This document shows, one piece after another, positions 1-7,468 of a DNA stretch of 9,288 bases (within the stretch, counting starts at the first letter, position 1; each line of letters opens with the position of its first letter). Location of the stretch: assembly GCA_937967375.1 (NCBI GenBank), contig CALCJF010000013.1:1-9288 (forward strand). The letters run 5' to 3'. This DNA is from an uncultured Leucobacter sp. (GTDB lineage: Bacteria; Actinomycetota; Actinomycetes; Actinomycetales; Microbacteriaceae). The translations under genes were made by a program, and so were the position numbers. The notes below the pieces were generated by a model. That model saw nothing but the letters and a program-made list of their open reading frames with translations, ran no database searches and was not told the origin of the DNA.

Positions 1-1
1 C

Positions 2-649
2 GAGGCGAGCGAGTGGGCCCTTCCCGTCGAGGCGCTCGATCTCGACTTTCCCGTCACAGATACTGCGTGCGGCCCAGAACAACTCTCATGGCTCGAGGCG
101 AATGCAGAACCGATGCAGCGCAGATTCATGCTGACCTTACGAAACGTTGCGAGCGAGGGGGCAATGCTTGCGCTCACCGAGTTTCGTTCAACGACAGAGG
201 GTGACGAGGATCGCGGCCCCGTAAAGATTCGATTCGTGTGCGATCCGAGCGGCGTGATGCCGGAACTGCTCTACTACGGCAAACTTTTGGCCGACGATCC
301 CTCTCACGATGCAGTGCAAGTGAAACTGCAGGCAGGCGCTGTGCCCAATTCTTCTCCCGAAATGCCAGTGGCGTTCAACCTGGCTCCGGGTGAGAGCGGC
401 AAGATTCCGCTCGATCTCTTCTCTCGCAATCCGGTGCAGGGCAGTGTTCAGGCGACCGTGTTGAGCCGAGACGAGAAGCGCATCGTTGAGATCGAGGGCA
501 GCGAGTTCGAGATGCCGGCGCTGCTGTTCGCCGGTGAGATGTTTCTGTTCAGCTCGGCAGATGGACCCAGCTGCTATAGGGTCGAGGCTGGCACGCTTGC
601 GACGTGCACACTCGATGAGTTGCGACAAGAGGCGGTGCAGGCGCGATGA
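2..649 (+). CDS. Partial hypothetical protein, four-cysteine extracytoplasmic domain (5' end outside window)
   Basis: The reading frame is open from the left edge to a TGA at 647-649, giving 215 visible residues, so the true start lies upstream. An internal ATG at 113 would cut off the first conserved block and is unlikely to be the start. I do not recognise a named family. The visible part is a mostly beta-type, non-membrane domain with four cysteines (fragment residues 23, 80, 191 and 202). It aligns by eye with the C-terminal domain of the next gene: WALP against WRIP, then CGPEQLSWLEANAEP against CSAKQLEWLSEHAEP, then a NLAPGE/NLDPGE turn, all in the same order. By analogy the missing N-terminus probably holds a cytoplasmic module and one membrane helix, but that is inference. 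The stop overlaps the next start (ATGA), so the two are probably translated together. Function unknown; a surface-exposed, disulfide-bonded domain is the best description. Confidence 0.8.
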   Translation, partial: EASEWALPVEALDLDFPVTDTACGPEQLSWLEANAEPMQRRFMLTLRNVASEGAMLALTEFRSTTEGDEDRGPVKIRFVCDPSGVMPELLYYGKLLADDPSHDAVQVKLQAGAVPNSSPEMPVAFNLAPGESGKIPLDLFSRNPVQGSVQATVLSRDEKRIVEIEGSEFEMPALLFAGEMFLFSSADGPSCYRVEAGTLATCTLDELRQEAVQAR

Positions 650-1884
650 CCGAGCAGATTCCTCCGTGGCGGGCCGCGGCGCAGGCAGGGGCTCAACCTG
701 AAAGTGATGCCGCAACGATTTCGCGTGAACTCGACGACCCCGCGACCTCTGCCGAGCGCCTGCAACAGATCGCCCTCGATTACCCGGAGTTCGGGGCGAG
801 GATCGCCTCGCACCCGAATTGCTACCCCGAGTTGCGAGAGTGGGTCGAACAGTACGCGCAGGCGGCGGTCATGCATCAGGCTGCTGCTGCCTCGGTCGCC
901 CCTGCGCCGAAGCGGCGAAAGCCACTGAAATTTTTCGGCATCGCCGCAGCGATCGTGCTACCGCTGATCACCGCGGTGAGCATCACGGTTCCGGTGCTCG
1001 ACCAGCTGAGTCAGCGACAAAGTTCGCCCGAGACGTTGAAAGTCTTGACCGCGCCGGATCCCTTCGCCGATGCCGAGGTGATCGGCGAAGAGAGCACGAA
1101 CCGGCATGAGAGCTATGATCCGTCTAAGTATCAAATGGACTGGAGGATACCAACCGACGCACCAATCGAGACGTTCCCTCTAGAACTCAAGCACAACGTT
1201 GAGTATGGGTGGTATGAATGCAGCGCGAAGCAGCTTGAGTGGTTGAGCGAGCATGCAGAGCCGTTCAGCATATTTAGTCCGGAGCGATCCTTCGACATCA
1301 CTGTGCACAATTCGGCATCGACGGGCGCGTCACTGCCGATCGGCAATATTCGTTTTGTCGGGGAAGAAGTAGATTCAACCCCATGGCTGTACTTTGAATG
1401 CCCGGGCGGAGGTCGCGGAGCAACAGGCGGAGTACAGTTGTTGCTGGTCGGTGTTGACGGCAAAGAGGCACTCTACGGCGAGCCTGTGGCAGCTTCTGGC
1501 GACGACGTGATGCCTGAGGGCTCACCGGTTACTCTGAACCTCGACCCTGGAGAAGTGAGCGTAGTCACACTCACCCGAGATGAGAGCGTGGATGGTCTCC
1601 GCCGTTATGAAGGGCGGTTTATTGCTGACGTGCTAGACGGCAGCAATAAAACTGTGGTGCTTGCAGAGCATGTAACGTTTCGTCAGGAGCGTGTGCCGAC
1701 ATTCATGATCTCCATCGAAAACGAACCAAGTTCTCCAAATTTTCAGATGCTGGTATGCACGACCGCAGACCCAGACTCCCTGCAAGAAGATGGGCGTTAT
1801 GCCAGCCAAACGGCGGTACCTTGTACTCCACAAGAAGCCTCCGAACACCTGCAGCTTGCTGCGCAATCAGTAGAGGCGAGATAG
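646..1884 (+). CDS. Single-pass membrane protein: N-terminal variant leucine-rich-repeat-like module plus four-cysteine ectodomain
   Basis: This is a 412-residue protein of unknown function. Residues about 25-70 (LDDPATSAERLQQIALDYPE, then ASHPNCYPELREWV) match the variant leucine-rich-repeat-like N-terminal module common in actinobacterial membrane proteins. A basic stretch (KRRKPLK, 89-95) precedes one hydrophobic helix (about 96-118), so the N-terminus should be cytoplasmic and residues from about 120 outside. A Ser/Pro/Glu-rich linker leads to an ectodomain (about 166-412) with cysteines at 192, 252, 371 and 393, which could form two disulfides. This ectodomain is paralogous to the preceding gene product. 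The ATG at 646 overlaps the upstream stop by 4 bp; a purine-rich GAGGCGG lies about 12 bases upstream. The DNA for the cytoplasmic and membrane part is GC-rich like the rest of the window, while the ectodomain part from about 1100 is clearly AT-richer. No enzymatic motif is visible; adhesion, sensing or cell-envelope roles are all possible. Confidence 0.85.
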   Translation: MTEQIPPWRAAAQAGAQPESDAATISRELDDPATSAERLQQIALDYPEFGARIASHPNCYPELREWVEQYAQAAVMHQAAAASVAPAPKRRKPLKFFGIAAAIVLPLITAVSITVPVLDQLSQRQSSPETLKVLTAPDPFADAEVIGEESTNRHESYDPSKYQMDWRIPTDAPIETFPLELKHNVEYGWYECSAKQLEWLSEHAEPFSIFSPERSFDITVHNSASTGASLPIGNIRFVGEEVDSTPWLYFECPGGGRGATGGVQLLLVGVDGKEALYGEPVAASGDDVMPEGSPVTLNLDPGEVSVVTLTRDESVDGLRRYEGRFIADVLDGSNKTVVLAEHVTFRQERVPTFMISIENEPSSPNFQMLVCTTADPDSLQEDGRYASQTAVPCTPQEASEHLQLAAQSVEAR

Positions 1885-2097
1885 CGCACCTAGACATATC
1901 ATCCGATGCGAGGCCAACACTTCAGCTTCGGCAAAGCCACCTCGTTCTCGGTCGTGTATCGACTGGAAAACAAGTGCTCCCCCGAGTTCGCAAGTAAGAT
2001 AGGCGGAATGCAAAGAGCAAATAGGCGCCCGTTTCGTCTGCGACGTGTCAACGGCATCGACACAGCCGAAGTCGCCTGCTCAGCTCGGTTCATACGC
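1885..2097. other. Intergenic stretch / possible upstream extension of the cutinase gene
   Basis: This 213 bp stretch between the membrane-protein stop and the chosen cutinase start is open in the cutinase frame, with in-frame ATGs at 1906 and 2008. The extra residues are Arg-rich and show no conserved motif. In 2008-2097 only about half of the codons end in G or C, low for this genome, so it looks non-coding or weakly constrained. No convincing hairpin terminator was found after 1884. Confidence 0.4.
1995..2000 (+). promoter_or_regulatory. Candidate -10 hexamer TAAGAT upstream of the cutinase gene
   Basis: TAAGAT matches the TATAAT consensus at four of six positions. It is placed so that transcription would begin near 2007-2008, exactly at an in-frame ATG (2008), or give a leader of about 90 nt for the ATG at 2098. 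No good -35 is seen at 16-18 bp upstream, so this is weak. Confidence 0.3.
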
Positions 2098-2967
2098 ATG
2101 GTGCGAGCAACAATTCTGTTATCGCTCGGGCTCTCGCTTTCCGCCTGCTCGCAGATTCCTGATCCAGAAGAGAACATCGACTCGCTGACCGCGGTGACCG
2201 AGGCCCCCGCTCCCCCGGCGGCTGCCCAAGAGTACGACGTCGAGCTGCATCCAGAGCCGATCGTCGAACCGCTCGACTGCACGCCCTATCTCGTGGTCAC
2301 CGCACGAGGCACCGGCGAGCCGAATAAAGGACAGTTGCTTTCGCCTGTTGCGCGTGCCATCCGCGACGCGTTTCCCGACCAGGTGAAGACCCTCAACCTC
2401 AAATACCCGGCAAGCACCGATGTTAACGAGGGCGGCACTTACGCAGCACGTCTGCTGCTCGACACACTCAACGTGCAAGCCGACGCGTGCCCGACGCAGC
2501 GCTTCGTGCTGCTCGGGTACTCGCAGGGCGCCCTCGTCATCGGCGACGTGCTCTCGTCGCCCGAGGGCAGGCTCGTCGGCGGTACGGTTGGGCAGCTCAG
2601 TGACGAAGCGGCCGCCCGCATCGTCGCTGTGGTGCTCTACGGCAATCCGCGTTTCTCTGGCGGCGAAAGCTACGACGTCGGAACCTTCAAGGAGACGGTC
2701 GGCGGAATTCTGCCCCGCACACCGGGAAGCCTGGCGCCGTTTGCAGAACGTATTCGCGACTTCTGTGTGGCGAAAGACTTCATCTGCCAGAACAGCCTCG
2801 ACCTCGATGAGAAAGGGCACGTCGCATACTTCAAGAACGGCATGCAGCAGGAGGGCGCCGATTTTGTCCTCGACCTGATGCGTCAGGCTGCAGCGGCACC
2901 GCAACCTGACGAAGCGGGGCAGCCGGGCGAAACTCCCGAAGCGTCAGCTGACGTCGCGCAGCAGTAG
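2098..2967 (+). CDS. Cutinase-family serine esterase, predicted lipoprotein
   Basis: From the ATG at 2098 this encodes 289 residues of the cutinase alpha/beta-hydrolase family, which cleaves ester bonds in lipids, polyesters or acylated cell-envelope components. Residues 1-17 form a lipoprotein signal peptide ending in lipobox LSAC, with Cys17 as the lipidated residue, so the enzyme is probably tethered outside the membrane. A Pro/Ala-rich spacer follows (about 18-58). Catalytic elements are complete: nucleophile Ser142 in GYSQGA, Asp227 in KDFIC, His241 in GHVAY, and an RGTGE segment (70-74) near the expected oxyanion hole. Cysteine pairs 61/131 and 223/230 sit where family disulfides are. 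The tail (about 263-289) is Ala/Pro/Glu-rich and likely disordered. The start at 2098 was chosen because the signal peptide begins there, but it has no ribosome binding site; ATG 2008 or 1906 would add 30 or 64 residues. Natural substrate cannot be told from the sequence; a Culp-like lipid esterase role is an alternative to true cutinase activity. Confidence 0.88.
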   Translation: MVRATILLSLGLSLSACSQIPDPEENIDSLTAVTEAPAPPAAAQEYDVELHPEPIVEPLDCTPYLVVTARGTGEPNKGQLLSPVARAIRDAFPDQVKTLNLKYPASTDVNEGGTYAARLLLDTLNVQADACPTQRFVLLGYSQGALVIGDVLSSPEGRLVGGTVGQLSDEAAARIVAVVLYGNPRFSGGESYDVGTFKETVGGILPRTPGSLAPFAERIRDFCVAKDFICQNSLDLDEKGHVAYFKNGMQQEGADFVLDLMRQAAAAPQPDEAGQPGETPEASADVAQQ

Positions 2968-2985
2968 CGCGAGATAACAGCAGCG

Positions 2986-4584
2986 CTACGCAAGCTCGAT
3001 CAGGTCGAGGTAGTCCTTCGTCCAGTGATCTTCTGTGCCGTCGGGCATGATGAGCACTCGCTCGGGGTTCAGCGATTCGACCGCTCCCGGGTCGTGAGAG
3101 ACGAGCACCACGGCACCCGCGAAGTTCGCAAGCGCATCGAGAATCTCGGCGCGGCTCGCCGGGTCGAGGTTGTTCGTAGGCTCGTCGAGCAACAGCACGT
3201 TCGCGCTCGAGACGACGAGCATCGCGAGCGCGAGACGGGTCTTCTCACCACCCGAGAGCACGCCGGCGGGCTTGTGCACGTCATCGCCGCTGAATAGGAA
3301 CGAGCCAAGAACCTTGCGGGCTTCGGTCTCGGTGAGGTGCTGCGACACTGAGATCATGTTTTGCAGCACGCTCGCCTTCACGTCGAGCGTCTCGTGCTCC
3401 TGCGCGTAGTAGCCGATCTTCAGACCGTGGCCGGGCTCGAGCTGCCCGGCATCGGGCTCGTCGACGCCTGCGAGAATTCGCAGCAGCGTCGTCTTGCCTG
3501 CACCGTTGAGGCCGAGCACCACGACCTTCGAACCGCGGTCGATCGCGAGATCGACGCCCGCAAAGATCTCGAGTGACCCGTACGATTTCGAAAGACCAGA
3601 GGCCATGAGCGGGGTTTTTCCACACGGCGAGGGATCAGGAAACCTGAGCTTCGCCACCCGGTCGACCTGGCGCACCTCGTCAAGGCTCGACAGCATCCGC
3701 TCGGCGCGCGCCACCATCTGGTGCGCGGCAGCCGCCTTCGACGCCTTCGCGCCGAACTTGGCGGCCTGATCCTTGAGTGCCGATGCTTTCTTCTCGACGT
3801 TCGCGCGCTCCTTGCGCCGGCGCTCTTCGTCCGCGGCGCGCTGACGAAGATAAAGCTTCCAGCCCATGTTGTACACGTCGATCAGCTGCCTATTGGCGTC
3901 GAGGTAGAAGACGCGGTTCACGGTCTCTCCCACCAGCTCGACGTCGTGGCTGATGATGATCACGCCGCCCCGGTAGCTCTTCAAGAACTCGCGCAGCCAC
4001 ACAACGCTGTCGGCGTCGAGGTGGTTCGTCGGCTCGTCGAGGATCATGGTGTCGGCGTCGCTGAACAGAATTCGCGCGAGCTCGATGCGCCGACGCTGAC
4101 CGCCAGAGAGCGTGCCGAGCGGTTGATCGAGCACGCGGTCGGGCAGGCCGAGGTTGTGAGAGATCGATGCCGCCTCGGCTTCGGCAGCGTACCCCCCGAG
4201 CGCTTGGAAGCGGTCGGTCAGGTTACCGAAACGCTTCATCGCCTTCTCAGCGACGCGAGGATCATCGCTGGCCATGTCCTGCGAGGCCTTGGTGAGCTGC
4301 TGCGTGATCGTGCCGAGCCCACGTGCGTCGAGAATGCGGTGCCGAGCGAGCTGCTCTGGGTCGCCCGTGCGAGGATCCTGGGGCAGAAAGCCGAGCTCGC
4401 CGCTCACCGTGATCTTGCCTTCGGCGGGCTGCAGTTCGCCCGAGAGGGTACGCGTCAGCGTGGTCTTGCCGGCGCCGTTGCGGCCGACGAGACCGATCTT
4501 GTCGCCCGGGTTCACCCGAAAGCTGACCTCGCTCATGAGGCGCCTTGCGCCCACATCGATCGCGAGGTTCTCGACGGTAATCAC
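2986..4584 (-). CDS. ABC-F family ATPase (ribosome-associated type, two ATP-binding domains)
   Basis: The 532-residue product has two ABC ATPase domains and no membrane segment, the hallmark of the ABC-F family, whose members act on the ribosome (translation factors or antibiotic-resistance proteins) and are not transporters. Domain 1: Walker A GRNGAGKT (34-41), signature LSGGQ (159-163), Walker B with Glu184, His213. Domain 2: Walker A GLNGAGKT (358-365), signature LSGGE (443-447), Walker B with Glu468, His497. A charged, Lys/Arg/Ala-rich coiled-coil linker (about 235-315) joins them, as expected for the part that reaches the ribosomal P/E site. The start is GTG (4584-4582), supported by AAGGAAA ending 8 nt upstream. 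No long C-terminal extension is present. The gene lies downstream of sufT on the same strand, separated by a 219 bp gap with an inverted repeat, so it may be read separately. Housekeeping factor or resistance protein cannot be decided by eye. Confidence 0.93.
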   Translation of the reverse strand: MITVENLAIDVGARRLMSEVSFRVNPGDKIGLVGRNGAGKTTLTRTLSGELQPAEGKITVSGELGFLPQDPRTGDPEQLARHRILDARGLGTITQQLTKASQDMASDDPRVAEKAMKRFGNLTDRFQALGGYAAEAEAASISHNLGLPDRVLDQPLGTLSGGQRRRIELARILFSDADTMILDEPTNHLDADSVVWLREFLKSYRGGVIIISHDVELVGETVNRVFYLDANRQLIDVYNMGWKLYLRQRAADEERRRKERANVEKKASALKDQAAKFGAKASKAAAAHQMVARAERMLSSLDEVRQVDRVAKLRFPDPSPCGKTPLMASGLSKSYGSLEIFAGVDLAIDRGSKVVVLGLNGAGKTTLLRILAGVDEPDAGQLEPGHGLKIGYYAQEHETLDVKASVLQNMISVSQHLTETEARKVLGSFLFSGDDVHKPAGVLSGGEKTRLALAMLVVSSANVLLLDEPTNNLDPASRAEILDALANFAGAVVLVSHDPGAVESLNPERVLIMPDGTEDHWTKDYLDLIELA

Positions 4585-4803
4585 AGTGGTACTTTCCTTA
4601 GTTACATGCGGGAGTGTTTACTGGCGTTTCAGGCAGACGAAAGAAGCCGGCGGCGGCGTTTCAAGCTCTCGCGTGGTGGAGGGTGAGACGCGGATTGGCG
4701 AGCAAGGAAACGCGGGTTTCCCGCGGCTTGCGTGGTTGGGTCTGGCAGCGTGCGAAGCGCGCCGGATAGCAAGCCGCGGGAAACCCGCGTTTCATTGCGA
4801 TAC
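4585..4803. other. Non-coding gap between sufT and the ABC-F gene
   Basis: This 219 bp gap holds the ABC-F ribosome binding site (AAGGAAA, complement of 4593-4599), a long inverted repeat (4702-4798) and three copies of the octamer GCGTTTCA (4624, 4656 and 4787). I could not assign a convincing sigma-70 -35/-10 pair for the ABC-F gene, and I see no credible gene in it. Confidence 0.7.
4702..4798. repeat. Long compound inverted repeat (30 bp arms, 37 bp centre)
   Basis: The arm at 4702-4731 is the reverse complement of the arm at 4769-4798 at 29 of 30 positions; 4707-4731 against 4769-4793 is exact over 25 bp. The centre is 4732-4768. Each arm also folds on itself: CGCGGG-TTT-CCCGCG at 4711-4725 and CGCGGG-AAA-CCCGCG at 4775-4789, with outer GCAAG/CTTGC pairing at the ends of the left arm. 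Two hairpins in mirrored orientation resemble a REP-pair (BIME-like) or a miniature mobile element. The right arm begins 5 bp beyond the sufT stop on the transcribed strand, so it may also serve as a 3' end or mRNA stability structure for the suf transcript. No T-run follows on either strand, so a classical intrinsic terminator is doubtful. Confidence 0.85.
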
Positions 4804-5148
4804 CTAGATCGCGAACCCCAAAGCCCGCATCATGTCGCGTCCGTCATCGGTGATGCGCTCGGGCGTCCACGGCGGCATCCACACCCAGTTGATGCGGAAT
4901 GCTCGCACGAGCCCGTCGAGGGCCTCCGCGATGTCGTTCTCGATCACGTCGGTCAGCGGGCAACCAGCGCTCGTGAGCGTCATCGAGATGACGAGCGCGT
5001 CGTGCTCTTCGTCGAAGGCAAGATCGTAGATCAGGCCCAGGTCGACGATGTTCACGCCAAGCTCGGGATCACTCACATTCTTGAGCGCCTCGAGCGATTG
5101 CTCCTTGAACTCCGGGTCGATCGAGGCGACGCCTGCTGTCTCAGTCAT
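4804..5148 (-). CDS. sufT: SufT-like Fe-S assembly factor (MIP18/DUF59 family)
   Basis: This is a 114-residue protein of the MIP18 (DUF59) family, of which actinobacterial SufT is the member encoded at the end of suf operons. The family helps mature Fe-S proteins and acts in the cytoplasm. Visible marks are SDPELGVNIVDLGLIYDL (26-43), with the conserved DPE at 27-29, the single cysteine Cys63 in TSAGCPLTD, and the MPPWTPERIT block near residue 90. The length is typical for a single-domain member. The ATG (5148-5146) lies 9 bp after the sufC stop with no strong ribosome binding site, so translation is probably coupled to sufC. A PaaD-like phenylacetate function is a less likely reading because no paa genes are adjacent. 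Confidence 0.9.
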   Translation of the reverse strand: MTETAGVASIDPEFKEQSLEALKNVSDPELGVNIVDLGLIYDLAFDEEHDALVISMTLTSAGCPLTDVIENDIAEALDGLVRAFRINWVWMPPWTPERITDDGRDMMRALGFAI

Positions 5149-5157
5149 GACGCTAGC

Positions 5158-5921
<764 letters not shown>

Positions 5922-5925
<4 letters not shown>

Positions 5926-6254
5926 GCTGCAATCTCTTTCGTAACTGTGGGGTCGATATACACGTCGTCACCCTCGATTTCGACGACGTAAACGGGTACC
6001 GGCTCGAACGCCGGAAGGTTGCCTGGCTTGCCAGTGGTGAGCGAGAATGCCGATCCGTGTGCCCAGCACTCGATCTCGCCGTTCTCGACGAAGCCCTCTG
6101 CAAGACTGATCTGCCCGTGAGTGCAGGTGTCGCCGATTGCGTGCACCTGGCCTTCACCGTCGAGCACGATCGCGATGGGCACGCCGTCAAGCACGACGCG
6201 CACCGCCTGATCTTGGAAGAGCTCCGTCACCGAGAGCGCCTTGTGACGAGTCAC
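5922..6254 (-). CDS. Small Rieske-type [2Fe-2S] ferredoxin within the suf operon
   Basis: This is a 110-residue soluble Rieske protein. The two cluster-binding motifs are Cys44-Thr-His46 in CTHGQISL and Cys63-Trp-Ala-His66 in CWAHGSAFSL, with 16 residues between His46 and Cys63. Single-domain Rieske ferredoxins of this type are known as electron carriers for oxygenases, or as the small subunit of nitrite reductase. Here no oxygenase gene is nearby and the gene is embedded between sufD and sufC, so an electron-donor or Fe-S transfer role in the SUF pathway is a reasonable inference, not shown. The start is GTG (6254-6252) and overlaps the sufD stop by 4 bp (GTGA). No good ribosome binding site is seen, so translational coupling to sufD is likely. 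There is no signal peptide or membrane helix. Confidence 0.93.
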
Positions 6255-7468
6255 GCACGCACCGATTCTGCGAGCTCGGCCTCAACCGCGGCGCGCAAGC
6301 GATCTTCAGTTTCGGCATCGCCGATCTGCTGAATGACCTCGAGCAAGAAACCGTGCACCACGAGCTTGCGAGCCTCGTCTTCAGAGATGCCGCGGCTGCG
6401 CAGGTAGAAGATGTGCTCGTCGTCAAAGCGGCCGGTTGCCGAAGCGTGGCCTGCTCCCTCGATATCGCCAGTCTCGATCTCAAGGTTCGGGATCGAGTCG
6501 GCGCGAGTGCCCTCACTGAGCACGAGGTTTCGGTTCTGCTCATAGCTGTCGGTGCCGGTTGCGCTGTTGCGAATCAGCACGTCGCCGATCCACACGGTGT
6601 GCGCGCCCTCGCCCTGCAGTGCACCCTTGTAGTTCACGCGGCTGCGAGTGTGCGGGGCATCGTGATCCATGTAGACCTGGTGCTCGAGGTGCTGGCCAGC
6701 GTCGGCGAAGTATGCGCCGAGTGCCTCGCCGTTCGCGCCCTCGTGGTCGAGGTGGATCGAGGGGTTCAAGCGAACCAGCTCGCCGCCGAGCGACACCACG
6801 ATGTGTTTCAGCGTGGCGTCGCGCCCCACTGAGGCGTAGTGCGAGGCGAGGTGCAAAGCGCTGTCCGCCCACTGCTGCACGCTCACGACGGTGAGCTCAG
6901 CACCCTCGCCGACGACGATCTCAACGTTCTCGCTGAGCTGCGCGTCGCCAGTGTTCTCGATGATCACGAGGCCGCGCGAGTTCGGCTTTGCCTCGATCAC
7001 CGTGTGCGCGGCGCGTGCGGCAGTGCCAAGTGAGTCGCGCGACACGATCGCGGTGACCTGCTCCTCGGACGAAACGGTAACGAGGTGTGCCTCACCGAAC
7101 GCCGACCACGCTGCCGCCGCTCCGAGCTCTTCGGGAGCGCCGGCGCGGCCGATACGGGCATCACCGCGTGCGATCCACTCGCTCGACACACCAGCGACCT
7201 GGGTGACCGAGAGCGGAGTGCGCGAACCGTCGAGCTCGCCGTTCAGCAGGTGCTCGATCTTGGCGACCGGGGTGTACTTCCAGTTTGCTTCGCGGCCGGT
7301 CACGGCGGCGAAGTCGCTCACCTCAGTTGAGGTAAAGCGGGCGCTACGGGTTTGCACTGGAACGTGCTTTGCCGCACCTTCGGCGTCCCAACCGCCGTCG
7401 GAGTGAGCCTTGAATCCGTGTTGTGCGGTCTCGTTTACAGGAGTCTCTTCTACAGAAGCCAGCGCCAT
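6251..7468 (-). CDS. sufD: SufD, scaffold subunit of the SufBCD complex
   Basis: The 405-residue product belongs to the SufB/SufD family and pairs with SufB to form the interface on which Fe-S clusters are built. The C-terminal core is clear: TRSRVNYKGAL (274-284), IPNLEIETGDIEGAGHA (326-342) and FDDEHIFYLRSRGI (348-361). His341 in GAGHA corresponds to the functionally important His360 of the E. coli protein (assignment by motif). The N-terminal about 40 residues are variable, as is usual in SufD. The ATG (7468-7466) overlaps the sufB stop by one base (TAATG), and a GGAAGGA ribosome binding site lies 11 nt upstream inside sufB, which fixes this start. Length is within the family range. Confidence 0.95.
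   Translation of the reverse strand: MALASVEETPVNETAQHGFKAHSDGGWDAEGAAKHVPVQTRSARFTSTEVSDFAAVTGREANWKYTPVAKIEHLLNGELDGSRTPLSVTQVAGVSSEWIARGDARIGRAGAPEELGAAAAWSAFGEAHLVTVSSEEQVTAIVSRDSLGTAARAAHTVIEAKPNSRGLVIIENTGDAQLSENVEIVVGEGAELTVVSVQQWADSALHLASHYASVGRDATLKHIVVSLGGELVRLNPSIHLDHEGANGEALGAYFADAGQHLEHQVYMDHDAPHTRSRVNYKGALQGEGAHTVWIGDVLIRNSATGTDSYEQNRNLVLSEGTRADSIPNLEIETGDIEGAGHASATGRFDDEHIFYLRSRGISEDEARKLVVHGFLLEVIQQIGDAETEDRLRAAVEAELAESVRA

Noticed and set aside
2119..2904. Minus-strand open frame (about 261 codons) opposite the cutinase gene
   Set aside because: The plus-strand gene has a full catalytic triad and signal peptide; the antisense frame shows no motif.
2955..2971. Short hairpin (CGCGC / GCGCG) at the end of the cutinase gene as a terminator
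   Set aside because: Only a 5 bp stem overlapping the stop codon and no following T-run.
3721..4686. Plus-strand open frame (about 321 codons) opposite the ABC-F gene
   Set aside because: Antisense shadow in the same codon phase pattern as the other shadows, with no recognisable motif.
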